Below are positions 8,294 to 15,956 of a stretch of 64,000 bases of DNA, one piece after another; the stretch's first letter is position 1; the number at the start of each line of letters is the position of its first letter. Origin of the DNA: Streptomyces xinghaiensis S187. Its GTDB lineage: Bacteria; Actinomycetota; Actinomycetes; Streptomycetales; Streptomycetaceae. A program made the translations under genes and the position numbers. The DNA lies in contig NZ_CP023202.1 in assembly GCF_000220705.2 (NCBI RefSeq), positions 1,984,001 to 2,048,000 of the forward strand. The letters are read 5' to 3'. The notes beneath the pieces are model-generated. The model had not been told where the DNA came from, did no database searches, and worked only from the letters and a program-made list of their open reading frames with translations.

Positions 8294-8419
8294 GTCTTCC
8301 CCTTCGGAGACATTGCCTGAACGAATCAGTTCGGGCGATTTCGCACGTTAGGCAGATATATACCGCAAATCAAAGACGAAACGGTCTAATCACCCTTGTG
8401 CCGCAATGGATCTCGACCG

Positions 8420-8653
8420 TTACGTACGGGTGCCGCGCCGTAATCGGCTGTCGTCGAGGTCCTGCATGAAGCGCTCCAGGCGCCGTGCCGCGCGGGGGAG
8501 ATCGTGTTTGGCGGCGGCCGTGATGGCAAGCAGCCTCCGGGAGAGCGCCATCCGCTCATCCTCGGTGACTTGCAGGGAACGCACTCGCGCGTGCGCTTCC
8601 TTGAGGCGGCCCGCGACAAGCTCGTGAAGTGGGAGTTGAGGGTCGCGTTCCAT
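8420..8653 (-). CDS. Small conserved protein of unknown function
   Basis: This 77-residue protein reads MERDPQLPLHELVAGRLKEA, then ARVRSLQVTEDERMALSRRL, then a run with ARRLERFMQDL. It is mostly helical, charged and soluble, with no motif I recognise. The internal ATG (MERD) is preferred over one 75 bases upstream because the upstream part runs back towards the leuD terminator and is low in protein-like composition. It lies between hupS and leuCD on the same strand, with a promoter-like AT-rich gap after it. Confidence 0.65.
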   Translation of the reverse strand: MERDPQLPLHELVAGRLKEAHARVRSLQVTEDERMALSRRLLAITAAAKHDLPRAARRLERFMQDLDDSRLRRGTRT

Positions 8654-8730
8654 GCACAGATTGTGCCATCTGCGGCGAGTTGTCGCCCCACCGGGCGTCA
8701 ACCCATTTCGGAAAAGAGCCTCGCACACGG

Positions 8731-8762
8731 CCGCGCCCCCCGCCTGCGGGCGGGGGGCGCGG
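8731..8762 (-). terminator. leuCD terminator
   Basis: CCGCGCCCCCCGCC and GGCGGGGGGCGCGG form a perfect stem of up to 14 bp with a 4-base loop, 50 bases after the leuD stop. Confidence 0.75.
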
Positions 8763-8812
8763 TGGTCCTTACGGCGCGCGGGCCGTACCGGGGAGAGGTG
8801 CGAACAGGCCCG

Positions 8813-9421
8813 TCAGACCACGGTGGTGGAGGGCTTGAAGGCGGGGCGGGATGTCTCGTAGGCCGCGATGTCGGCCTCGTTCTTCAGGGTGAGGCTGATG
8901 TCGTCCAGCCCTTCCAGGAGCCGCCAGCGGGCGTTCTCGTCGAGCTCGAACGCGGCGGTGAGGACGGTGCCGTCCGGGCGCGGGGCGCGGACTTCGCGGG
9001 CGACGAGGTCGACGGTGACCGGGGTGCGGGGGTCGGCCTCGGTCAGCTCCCACAGGGTGTCGACGGTCTCCTGCGGCAGGACCACCGTCAGCAGCCCGTT
9101 CTTCAGCGAGTTGCCGCGGAAGATGTCGGCGAAGCGGGAGGAGACCACGGCCCTGAAGCCGTAGTTCTGCAGCGCCCAGACCGCGTGCTCGCGGGAGGAG
9201 CCGGTGCCGAAGTCGGGGCCGGCCACCAGCACGCTCGCGCCCTGGTACTCCGCCTGGTTGAGGACGAACCGCGGGTCCTTGCGCCAGGCCTCGAAGAGCC
9301 CGTCCTCGAAACCGTCGCGGGTGACCTTCTTCAGCCAGTGCGCCGGGATGATCTGGTCGGTGTCGACGTTGCTGCGCCGCAGCGGTACGGCCCGGCCGGT
9401 GTGGGTGGTGAACGCTTCCAT
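8813..9421 (-). CDS. leuD: 3-isopropylmalate dehydratase small subunit
   Basis: LeuD is the swivel-domain subunit of isopropylmalate isomerase, which converts 2- to 3-isopropylmalate in leucine synthesis. The 202-residue protein has SNVDTDQIIPAHWLKKV near residue 18 and FGTGSSREHAVWALQNYGF near residue 70, both aconitase-swivel signatures. It starts 6 bases after leuC stops, so the two subunits are made from one mRNA. The terminator follows directly. Confidence 0.97.
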   Translation of the reverse strand: MEAFTTHTGRAVPLRRSNVDTDQIIPAHWLKKVTRDGFEDGLFEAWRKDPRFVLNQAEYQGASVLVAGPDFGTGSSREHAVWALQNYGFRAVVSSRFADIFRGNSLKNGLLTVVLPQETVDTLWELTEADPRTPVTVDLVAREVRAPRPDGTVLTAAFELDENARWRLLEGLDDISLTLKNEADIAAYETSRPAFKPSTTVV

Positions 9422-9427
9422 GATGTC

Positions 9428-10852
9428 TCAGGCCTCCACGAGAGCCGGGATGTCGGACAGGTCGGCCGGGGAGGCCAGATGCCCCAGGACCGCGGTGGCC
9501 GCGGCGACCTGCGGGGAGACCAGGTGGGTCCGCCCGCCCTTGCCCTGCCGCCCCTCGAAGTTGCGGTTGGAGGTGGACGCCGCCCGCTCACCGGGCTGGA
9601 GCTGGTCGGGGTTCATCCCCAGGCACATCGAGCAGCCCGCGTGGCGCCATTCGGCGCCGGCGGCGGTGAAGACCTTGTCCAGACCCTCCTCGACGGCCTG
9701 CAGGGCCACCCGTACCGAACCGGGGACGACCAGCATCCGCACCCCGTCGGCGACCTTGCGCCCCTCGAGGATGGCGGCGGCCGCGCGCAGGTCCTCGATC
9801 CGGCCGTTGGTGCACGAGCCGACGAAGACGGTGTCCACGCCCACCTCGCGCAGCGGCTGCCCCGCGGTCAGGCCCATGTACTCCAGGGCCTTCTGCGCGG
9901 CGTGCCGCTCACTGGCGTCCGCGAAGGAGGAGGGGTCCGGCACGGAGGCCGACAGCGGCGCGCCCTGGCCGGGGTTGGTGCCCCAGGTGACGAACGGCGC
10001 CAGGGCGGAGGCGTCGATGACGACCTCGTGGTCGAAGACCGCGTCCTCGTCCGTGCGCAGTGTCTTCCAGTAGGCGACGGCCGCGTCCCAGTCCTCCCCC
10101 TGCGGTGCGTGGGGGCGGCCCTGGAGGTAGGCGAACGTGGTGTCGTCCGGGGCGATCATGCCCGCGCGGGCGCCGGCCTCGATCGACATGTTGCAGATGG
10201 TCATCCGGGCCTCCATCGAGAGCTTCTCGATGGCCTCGCCTCGGTACTCGATGACGTAGCCCTGGCCGCCGCCGGTGCCGATCCGCGTGATGACCGCCAG
10301 GATCAGGTCCTTGGCCGTGACGTCCGCGGGCAGTTCGCCCTCGACGGTGATCGCCATGGTCTTGAACGGGGCCAGCGGCAGGGTCTGGGTGGCCAGGACG
10401 TGCTCGACCTGGCTGGTGCCGATGCCGAACGCCAGCGCGCCGAAGGCGCCGTGGGTGGAGGTGTGGCTGTCACCGCAGACGACCGTCATGCCGGGCTGGG
10501 TGAGTCCCAGCTGCGGTCCCACCACGTGGACGACACCCTGCTCGACGTCGCCCAGCGGGTGCAGCCGTACCCCGAAGTCCGCGCAGTTCTTGCGCAGCGT
10601 CTCCAGCTGGACGCGGGAGACCGGGTCCGCGATCGGCTTGTCGATGTCGAGGGTGGGGGTGTTGTGGTCCTCGGTCGCGATGGTGAGGTCCAGGCGCCGC
10701 ACCTGACGGCCGTTCTTGCGCAGCCCGTCGAAGGCCTGCGGGCTGGTGACCTCGTGCAGCAGGTGCAGATCGATGAAGAGAAGGTCGGGCTCGCCTTCCG
10801 CGCGCCGGACGACGTGGTCGTCCCAGACCTTCTCCGCGAGTGTCCGTCCCAT
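9428..10852 (-). CDS. leuC: 3-isopropylmalate dehydratase large subunit
   Basis: LeuC carries the 4Fe-4S cluster of isopropylmalate isomerase. The 474-residue protein begins MGRTLAEKVWDDHVVR and shows VVCGDSHTSTHGAFGALAFG near residue 125, the first cluster cysteine in VFVGSCTNGRIEDL near residue 345, and the CSMCLGMNPDQL pair near residue 405. GGAGGG lies 6 bases before the ATG. It is divergent from ndgR, whose product is known in Streptomyces to control leuCD. Confidence 0.98.
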   Translation of the reverse strand: MGRTLAEKVWDDHVVRRAEGEPDLLFIDLHLLHEVTSPQAFDGLRKNGRQVRRLDLTIATEDHNTPTLDIDKPIADPVSRVQLETLRKNCADFGVRLHPLGDVEQGVVHVVGPQLGLTQPGMTVVCGDSHTSTHGAFGALAFGIGTSQVEHVLATQTLPLAPFKTMAITVEGELPADVTAKDLILAVITRIGTGGGQGYVIEYRGEAIEKLSMEARMTICNMSIEAGARAGMIAPDDTTFAYLQGRPHAPQGEDWDAAVAYWKTLRTDEDAVFDHEVVIDASALAPFVTWGTNPGQGAPLSASVPDPSSFADASERHAAQKALEYMGLTAGQPLREVGVDTVFVGSCTNGRIEDLRAAAAILEGRKVADGVRMLVVPGSVRVALQAVEEGLDKVFTAAGAEWRHAGCSMCLGMNPDQLQPGERAASTSNRNFEGRQGKGGRTHLVSPQVAAATAVLGHLASPADLSDIPALVEA

Positions 10853-11042
10853 CGCTTTCCCTCCGGCCGGCGGCTCTGCCGGCCCATCTCGGCTTGTCGT
10901 TCCGCCCCTGCGGTGATCCGCGGGGCGGGTGCGCGTACCGGTGCCGCCGGGCGCTGGTCCTGCCCGGAGCCGGGTGTCCGCCGGATGTCCAACCGCCGTT
11001 CCACCACGGGCCGCTCTTACAGATTGGCGGCTTCCGGGGAAA

Positions 11043-11061
11043 TATGAACTTGCGTTTCATA
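11043..11061. promoter_or_regulatory. Inverted repeat, candidate NdgR operator
   Basis: TATGAA and TTCATA are perfect inverted arms separated by 7 bases. The repeat lies in the ndgR-leuC intergenic region and covers the ndgR -35 hexamer, a good position for autorepression and for control of leuCD. Assignment to NdgR is inference from position. Confidence 0.5.
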
Positions 11062-11078
11062 CTCTGAGACGCGAATAT
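11050..11078 (+). promoter_or_regulatory. ndgR promoter
   Basis: TTGCGT and GAATAT are separated by exactly 17 bases. The -10 ends 6 bases before the ndgR ATG, so the transcript should start at the A of the ATG and be leaderless, which agrees with the absence of a Shine-Dalgarno. Confidence 0.6.
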
Positions 11079-11084
11079 CGACGC

Positions 11085-11813
11085 ATGGACAACTCTAGCG
11101 GCTCCAGCGGGGTCGGCGTTCTCGACAAGGCAGCTCTGGTTCTGAGCGCTCTGGAGTCCGGTCCGGCCACCCTCGCCGGGCTGGTCGCCGCGACCGGTCT
11201 CGCCCGCCCCACGGCCCACCGGCTGGCGGTGGCCCTGGAGCATCACCGGATAGTGGCGAGGGACATGCAGGGCCGGTTCATCCTCGGCCCGCGGCTGGCC
11301 GAACTGGCCGCCGCGGCGGGCGAGGACCGGCTGCTGGCGACGGCCGGCCCGGTTCTCACGCACCTGCGGGACGTCACCGGGGAGAGCGCGCAGCTCTACC
11401 GGCGCCAGGGGGACATGCGCATCTGCGTGGCCGCGGCGGAACGGCTGTCCGGACTGCGGGACACCGTGCCGGTCGGCTCCACCCTGCCGATGAAGGCGGG
11501 TTCGGCGGCACAGATCCTCATGGCCTGGGAGGAGCCGGAGCGGCTGCACCGCGGCCTCCAGGGCGCCCGGTTCACCGCCACCGCCCTCTCCGGGGTACGG
11601 CGCCGTGGCTGGGCCCAGTCCATCGGCGAGCGGGAGCCGGGGGTGGCCTCCGTCTCCGCCCCGGTGCGCGGACCGTCGAACCGGGTCGTGGCCGCCGTCT
11701 CCGTCTCCGGACCGATCGAGCGTCTGACCCGCCACCCGGGGCGGATGCACGCCCAGGCGGTCATCGACGCCGCGGGCCGGCTGACCGAGGCCCTGCGCCG
11801 CAACGGCGGCTGA
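11085..11813 (+). CDS. ndgR: IclR-family regulator NdgR
   Basis: NdgR (AreB in S. clavuligerus) is an IclR-type regulator of leucine and other amino acid genes. The 242-residue protein has a winged helix at about residues 10-75 (LDKAALVLSALESGPATLAG, then TGLARPTAHRLAVALEHH) and an IclR effector domain (LTHLRDVTGESAQLYRRQGD, then VGSTLPMKAGSAAQILMAW). It is transcribed away from leuCD across 232 bases that hold its promoter and a 19-base inverted repeat. The identification rests on the leuCD-divergent position and the N-terminus. Confidence 0.92.
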   Translation: MDNSSGSSGVGVLDKAALVLSALESGPATLAGLVAATGLARPTAHRLAVALEHHRIVARDMQGRFILGPRLAELAAAAGEDRLLATAGPVLTHLRDVTGESAQLYRRQGDMRICVAAAERLSGLRDTVPVGSTLPMKAGSAAQILMAWEEPERLHRGLQGARFTATALSGVRRRGWAQSIGEREPGVASVSAPVRGPSNRVVAAVSVSGPIERLTRHPGRMHAQAVIDAAGRLTEALRRNGG

Positions 11814-11937
11814 AACCTCGCCCCTTCGCGAGTCCGGAGCCGGTACGGCGGTGACGGCCGTACCGGCGGCGCCCCGGGCCCGCCGCGCCCTCCGGAGGAA
11901 CCGGCGAGCGGCTCACAAGGCATATGAGGCATACGAA

Positions 11938-11965
11938 AAGGCCCCCCGCCGAAGCGGAGGGCCTT
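11938..11965. terminator. Terminator between ndgR and the tRNA cluster
   Basis: AAGGCCCCCCGC and GCGGAGGGCCTT form a long stem with a short loop. On the minus strand TTTT follows the stem, so it is a good intrinsic terminator for the tRNA cluster; it may also end ndgR. Confidence 0.8.
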
Positions 11966-11975
11966 CTGCCGTGGG

Positions 11976-12048
11976 TACCCCCGACCGGATTCGAACCGGC
12001 GCTACCGCCTTGAGAGGGCGGCGTGCTAGGCCGCTACACAACGGGGGC
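11976..12048 (-). tRNA. tRNA-Glu (anticodon CTC), copy 1
   Basis: This 73-base gene folds with acceptor stem GCCCCCG/CGGGGGT (G1-U72 wobble), T-arm GGTTCGAATCC and an anticodon stem CCGCC/GGCGG around the loop CTCTCAA, which gives anticodon CTC for GAG codons. The discriminator is A and no CCA is encoded. Confidence 0.96.
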
Positions 12049-12111
12049 CTGCGGACGCTGCGTCCATCGCCGAGGCAGTCGCCGAGACGGGAGACACATG
12101 CGCGTGACGCG

Positions 12112-12183
12112 CTGGGCTACCAGGACTCGAACCTAGACTAAATGAACCAGAATCACTCGTGCTGCCAATTACACCATAGCCCA
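12112..12183 (-). tRNA. tRNA-Gln (anticodon CTG), copy 1
   Basis: This 72-base gene has acceptor stem TGGGCTA/TAGCCCA with U1-A72, discriminator G, and anticodon loop TTCTGGT reading CAG. The anticodon stem is AGTGA/TCATT and holds one G-U pair, which is the only difference from the second copy. Confidence 0.95.
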
Positions 12184-12196
12184 TGGTATAGACCAG

Positions 12197-12269
12197 TACC
12201 CCCGACCGGATTCGAACCGGCGCTACCGCCTTGAGAGGGCGGCGTGCTAGGCCGCTACACAACGGGGGC
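12197..12269 (-). tRNA. tRNA-Glu (anticodon CTC), copy 2
   Basis: Identical over 73 bases to the copy at 11976-12048. It lies between the Gln gene that follows it and the third Glu copy upstream. Confidence 0.96.
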
Positions 12270-12332
12270 CCCAGCGATCCCGGGGCGCGACTCCGCCGGG
12301 AGCTACCCGACGAAACCGGCTGCAAGGATCTG

Positions 12333-12405
12333 TACCCCCGACCGGATTCGAACCGGCGCTACCGCCTTGAGAGGGCGGCGTGCTAGGCCGCTACACAACG
12401 GGGGC
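12333..12405 (-). tRNA. tRNA-Glu (anticodon CTC), copy 3
   Basis: Identical over 73 bases to the other two Glu genes. It follows the first Gln gene of the cluster in transcription order. Confidence 0.96.
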
Positions 12406-12476
12406 TAGTCACTGCACACACAAAGAGCCTGCGACACTTACACACAAGCACAAGAGAGTTCATAGGGGATCTCTTG

Positions 12477-12548
12477 CTGGGCTACCAGGACTCGAACCTA
12501 GACTAAGTGAACCAGAATCACTCGTGCTGCCAATTACACCATAGCCCA
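12477..12548 (-). tRNA. tRNA-Gln (anticodon CTG), copy 2
   Basis: 72 bases, as the other Gln gene but with a fully Watson-Crick anticodon stem AGTGA/TCACT. It is the first gene of the cluster, about 75 bases after the predicted start of transcription. The cluster order is Gln, Glu, Glu, Gln, Glu. Confidence 0.95.
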
Positions 12549-12630
12549 CCAAAACGCAACCCCTGACCGGGGTTTTGTTCTGTTGCGCTGCCTCTCCGGA
12601 CCATCGGCCCGGGCGGGCGGCGCAGGAAGA

Positions 12631-12659
12631 ACATTACCCGATCGTGGACAGCGCTCCAA
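12631..12659 (-). promoter_or_regulatory. Promoter of the Gln/Glu tRNA cluster
   Basis: On the minus strand TTGGAG and TAATGT are separated by exactly 17 bases. It is upstream of the first tRNA-Gln and in the right direction. An inverted repeat (AACCCC/GGGGTT) lies between it and the tRNA and may help processing. Confidence 0.6.
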
Positions 12660-12730
12660 AACGGGTATCTCCCGCCGCGCCCACCGCCGCCGGCCCGGCA
12701 CCGCAGCGGTCCCGGGGCGGTGCCGGACGC

Positions 12731-12774
12731 CGGGAGCCCGCCCGCGCGGCGCGTGCCGTACGGGCGGGCTCCCG
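12731..12774 (-). terminator. gltX terminator
   Basis: CGGGAGCCCGCCCG and CGGGCGGGCTCCCG are perfect 14-bp arms with a 16-base loop, 40 bases after the gltX stop. Confidence 0.75.
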
Positions 12775-12811
12775 GACTCCCCCGGGCCTGCCGGGCCTCC
12801 GGGCGGGCGGC

Positions 12812-14305
12812 TCAGGAAGCGCTGACCCGCTCCAGCGCGGCGGTCAGCCGGCGCAGCGTCTCGTCGTGCCCCAGCAGCTCCATGGACTCGAAGAGCGGCG
12901 GCGACACCCGGCGGCCCGTGACGGCCACCCGCAGCGGGGTGAAGGCGTGCTTCGGCTTGATGCCGAGGCCGTCGACCAGCGCCGTGCGGAGCGCCGCCTG
13001 GATCGGCTCGGGCGTGAACTGCCCGAGGTCGCGCAGCACCTCGACGCTCGCCTCCAGCACCGGCCGCGCCTCCGGGGTCAGCACCTTGGCCGCGTCGGCC
13101 TCGTCCACCCGGAACTCGTCCGGGGCCACGAAGAGGAAGCCGAGCATCCCGGTGACCTCGCCGAGGACGACCATCCGCTCCTGGGTGAGCGGCGCGGCCC
13201 GGGCCAGCAGCTCCAGCTGCTCGGCGGTGGGCTCCTCCTCCGGGAAGAGGAAGGGCAGCAGCCGGTTCGCGAACTCGTCCGCGCGGAGCGCGCGCAGGTG
13301 CGTGGCGTTGATCGCCTCGCACTTCTTGAGGTCGAAGCGGGCCGGGTTGGCGTTGACGTCCGCGATGTCGAAGGCGGCGACCATCTCCTCCATGGAGAAG
13401 ACGTCCCGGTCCTCGGCGAGCGACCAGCCCAGCAGCGACAGGTAGTTGAGCAGGCCCTCCGGGAGGAACCCGCGCTCGCGGTAGAGGTTGAGCGAGGACT
13501 GCGGGTCGCGCTTGGACAGCTTCTTGTTGCCCTCGCCCATCACGTACGGCAGGTGGCCGAACCGCGGGACGGTGCCGTTGCCGACTCCGATCTCGGCCAG
13601 CGCCCGGTAGAGGGCGATCTGCCGCGGGGTGGAGGAGAGGAGGTCCTCACCGCGCAGCACGTGGGTGATCTCCATCAGCGCGTCGTCGACGGGGTTGACG
13701 AGCGTGTAGAGCGGGGCGCCGTTGGCCCGGACGATGCCGAAGTCCGGGACGTTCTCCGGGGTGAAGGTCAGCTCGCCGCGGACCAGGTCGGTGAAGGTGA
13801 TCGGCTCGTCCGGCATCCGGAAGCGGATGACGGGGGTGCGCTCCTCTGCCCGGTAGGCGGCGATCTCCTCCTGGGTGAGGGCGCGGCACTTGCCGTCGTA
13901 CCCGGAGGGCCGGCCCGCGGCGCGGGCCTCGTTGCGGCGGGCGTCGAGCTCCTCGGTGGAGCAGTAGCACTTGTAGGCGTGGCCGGCCTCCTCCAGCCGG
14001 CGGGCGACATCGGCGTAGATGTCCATCCGCTCGGACTGCCGGTACGGGGCGTGCGGGCCGCCGGTCCCGGGGCCCTCGTCCCAGTCGAGGCCGAGCCAGC
14101 GCATCGCGTCCAGCAGCTGCTCGTAGGACTCCTCGGAGTCACGGGCGGCGTCGGTGTCCTCGATGCGGAAGACCAGGGTGCCGCCGTGGTGCCGGGCGAA
14201 GGCCCAGTTGAAGAGGGCGGTGCGGACCAGGCCGACGTGCGGGTTGCCGGTCGGCGAGGGGCAGAAACGGACGCGTACGGGGTACGGGAGGGGTGCGCTA
14301 GCCAC
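12812..14305 (-). CDS. gltX: Glutamyl-tRNA synthetase
   Basis: GltX charges tRNA-Glu, and in organisms with GatCAB it also mischarges tRNA-Gln, which the amidotransferase then corrects. The 497-residue class I enzyme has the HIGH-type motif SPTGNPHVGLVRTALFNW near residue 16 and the KMSKS-type motif NKKLSKRDPQ near residue 268. The GTG start overlaps the end of the FAH gene by 8 bases, so the two are coupled. It sits directly upstream of the Gln and Glu tRNA genes, and gatB is in the same window, so this substrate pair and the transamidation enzyme lie in one region. Confidence 0.97.
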   Translation of the reverse strand: MASAPLPYPVRVRFCPSPTGNPHVGLVRTALFNWAFARHHGGTLVFRIEDTDAARDSEESYEQLLDAMRWLGLDWDEGPGTGGPHAPYRQSERMDIYADVARRLEEAGHAYKCYCSTEELDARRNEARAAGRPSGYDGKCRALTQEEIAAYRAEERTPVIRFRMPDEPITFTDLVRGELTFTPENVPDFGIVRANGAPLYTLVNPVDDALMEITHVLRGEDLLSSTPRQIALYRALAEIGVGNGTVPRFGHLPYVMGEGNKKLSKRDPQSSLNLYRERGFLPEGLLNYLSLLGWSLAEDRDVFSMEEMVAAFDIADVNANPARFDLKKCEAINATHLRALRADEFANRLLPFLFPEEEPTAEQLELLARAAPLTQERMVVLGEVTGMLGFLFVAPDEFRVDEADAAKVLTPEARPVLEASVEVLRDLGQFTPEPIQAALRTALVDGLGIKPKHAFTPLRVAVTGRRVSPPLFESMELLGHDETLRRLTAALERVSAS

Positions 14306-15080
14306 GCTTGATCACCTTATTGGTGAGAGTGCCGATGCCTTCGATGGTGACGGCGACCTCGTCGCCGACGCTGAGGGGGCCGACCCCGGCCGGGGTGCCG
14401 GTGAGCACGACGTCGCCCGGGAGCAGGGTCATCGCCTCGGTGATGTGCGTGATGAGGTCGGCGACGGGCCGGACCATGTCGCCCGTGCGGCCCAGCTGGC
14501 GCTGCTCGCCGTTGACGGTGCACATGATGCCCAGGTCGGCGGGGTCGAGCTCGGTCTCCACCCAGGGGCCGATGGGGCAGGAGCCGTCGAATCCCTTGGC
14601 CCGCGCCCACTGGCTCTCGGCGCGCTGGACGTCACGCGCGGTGACGTCGTTGGCGCAGGTGTAGCCGAGGATGACGTCCTGGACCCGCTCCCGGGGGACC
14701 TCCCGGCACATCCGCCCGATGACCACGGCCAGTTCGGCCTCGTGGTGCAGCTCCTGGGAGAAGGAGGGGTACGGGATCGGGTCGCCGGGACCGGTCACGG
14801 CGGTGGAGGGCTTGAAGAAGGCGACGGGCACCTCGGGGACCCCACCGCCCATTTCGGCGGCGTGCTCGGCGTAGTTGCGGCCGATCGCCACGACCTTGCT
14901 GGGAAGCACCGGGGGCAGCAGCCGCACCTGGGCCAGCGGCACCTTCTTCCCCGACCGCTCGAACTCGGCGAAGGGATGGCCCTTGATGATGTCGAGGACG
15001 GGGCCGTCCGGATCGGACGGCTCCCCCTCCACGACGCCGAAGGCGACGTTTCCGTCGATGGAGAATCTGGCGATGCGCAC
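14298..15080 (-). CDS. Fumarylacetoacetate hydrolase family protein
   Basis: This FAH-superfamily protein probably hydrolyses or decarboxylates a small acylpyruvate-type substrate with a divalent metal. It shows VAIGRNYAEHAAEMGG, FFKPSTAVTGPGDPI, the metal-ligand region ELHHEAELAVVIGR and the C-terminal GDVVLTGTPAGVGPLSVGD. The chosen GTG gives MRIARFSIDGN, the usual family N-terminus; another GTG 24 bases upstream (to 15104) is possible. Its stop overlaps the gltX start, so they form one operon. The substrate is unknown. Confidence 0.88.
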   Translation of the reverse strand: MRIARFSIDGNVAFGVVEGEPSDPDGPVLDIIKGHPFAEFERSGKKVPLAQVRLLPPVLPSKVVAIGRNYAEHAAEMGGGVPEVPVAFFKPSTAVTGPGDPIPYPSFSQELHHEAELAVVIGRMCREVPRERVQDVILGYTCANDVTARDVQRAESQWARAKGFDGSCPIGPWVETELDPADLGIMCTVNGEQRQLGRTGDMVRPVADLITHITEAMTLLPGDVVLTGTPAGVGPLSVGDEVAVTIEGIGTLTNKVIKRG

Positions 15081-15194
15081 GGGAAGCCGCTGCCCCTCAC
15101 TCACTGGCCGGAGACTGACGCCTCAGGCTAACGCCCGCCCGGCGGGGCCGGGCTCACCGGAGGGAGCGGGTCACGCGCGTCCGCACCACGGGCG

Positions 15195-15386
15195 TCAGTC
15201 GTTCGGGGCGTCCACGAGGACGGTGCGACGCGGGTTGGCGGTCCGGGCGGGGAGCTCCGAGGCGCTCTCCGGCTCCGGCCGCGGCTCGCCGACGACGGCG
15301 GGACGCAGTTCGTCGGCGTCCTCGAGGTGCGCCAGCGTGGTGCGTCGCGGATTCGCTATGTTGCGGAACATCATGGTCGTCTTCAC
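15195..15386 (-). CDS. Small peptide with a repeated ANPRRT motif, function unknown
   Basis: This 63-residue protein reads MKTTMMFRNIANPRRTTLAH at its start and TANPRRTVLVDAPND at its end, with an acidic Pro/Glu-rich middle. The motif ANPRRT(T/V)L occurs twice, about 40 residues apart. I do not recognise the family. AGGGAC precedes the GTG start at Shine-Dalgarno distance, and codon use is typical of the genome, so it is likely real. It is divergent from the cvn1 conservon across 570 bases. It could be a precursor or processed peptide, or a small adaptor; both are inference. Confidence 0.6.
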   Translation of the reverse strand: MKTTMMFRNIANPRRTTLAHLEDADELRPAVVGEPRPEPESASELPARTANPRRTVLVDAPND

Positions 15387-15956
15387 CGGTCGCTCTGTCC
15401 CTCGTGCTTGTCGTTCCGGGCCTGGTTGTCAACAGGCAGGCTAGACGCGCGGTTCCCCTCCGCCGGGAGAACAAAGCCGGGAAGCCTATGTGATTTTCCT
15501 CACTTACACTGGAACATAAGCGTCATAACGGACCACTTCCCCGCGGTGACGAAGTGGGACATCGGCGGATGGAATGCCGCATTCCGCGCCTCATCGGGGC
15601 CACCGGGACAGCGGCCGTTCTCGTGCGGTTCACCAGCAATTGTCCGTTATCCATGGCATTGCTTTCCACGTGGGGTGACCCGGCCCGCACATAGCGTCAC
15701 CCGTCCGACAGAGCCGTTCTCCGCCCTTGTTGGAGATCCCTCTCTGTGCTGGAATCTCACGGACCGCCGCACCATCCAGCCGGCGCGCACCACTGGCGCA
15801 GAGAAGCGCCGCGCGGCGGTGTCTCACCAGTTACGAACCAGAACCGGGGGAGACGCGCCGGTCACTCACGACCACCATGGGGGCTCCGGTTCCCACGACT
15901 CGACACCGTTCCGCCGCTCACACGGGGGAACGCCTGGTCCAGAGGTTGCGACGCTA
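15387..15956. other. 570-base intergenic region between the ANPRRT peptide gene and cvnA1
   Basis: No protein-like reading frame is convincing here. The left part is AT-rich for this genome (15485-15530). Two dyads stand out: CCACTTC and GAAGTGG at 15533-15557, and the 15-base palindrome GGAATGC-C-GCATTCC at 15571-15585. Both could be operators for the divergent transcripts. The promoters were not resolved. Confidence 0.5.

Noticed and set aside
10862..10890. Attenuator hairpin in the leuC leader
   Set aside because: GGCCGGC/GCCGGCC is present near the ribosome binding site, but there is no T-run and no leader frame with Leu codons.
8504..11047. Very long plus-strand frame antisense to leuD and leuC (also 34928-37789, 48257-52849 and 59580-62000)
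   Set aside because: These are mirror frames produced by the GC bias of real genes on the other strand. Their proteins are rich in Gly, Arg, Asp and His, have no domain, and cross gene borders.
11976..12548. Possible integration site at the tRNA cluster
   Set aside because: No integrase, excisionase or duplicated tRNA 3' end with foreign genes is present. The repeats are complete tRNA genes.
14298..15104. Earlier GTG start of the FAH protein
   Set aside because: It lacks a Shine-Dalgarno and adds MSEGQRLP, which is not usual in the family; it remains possible.
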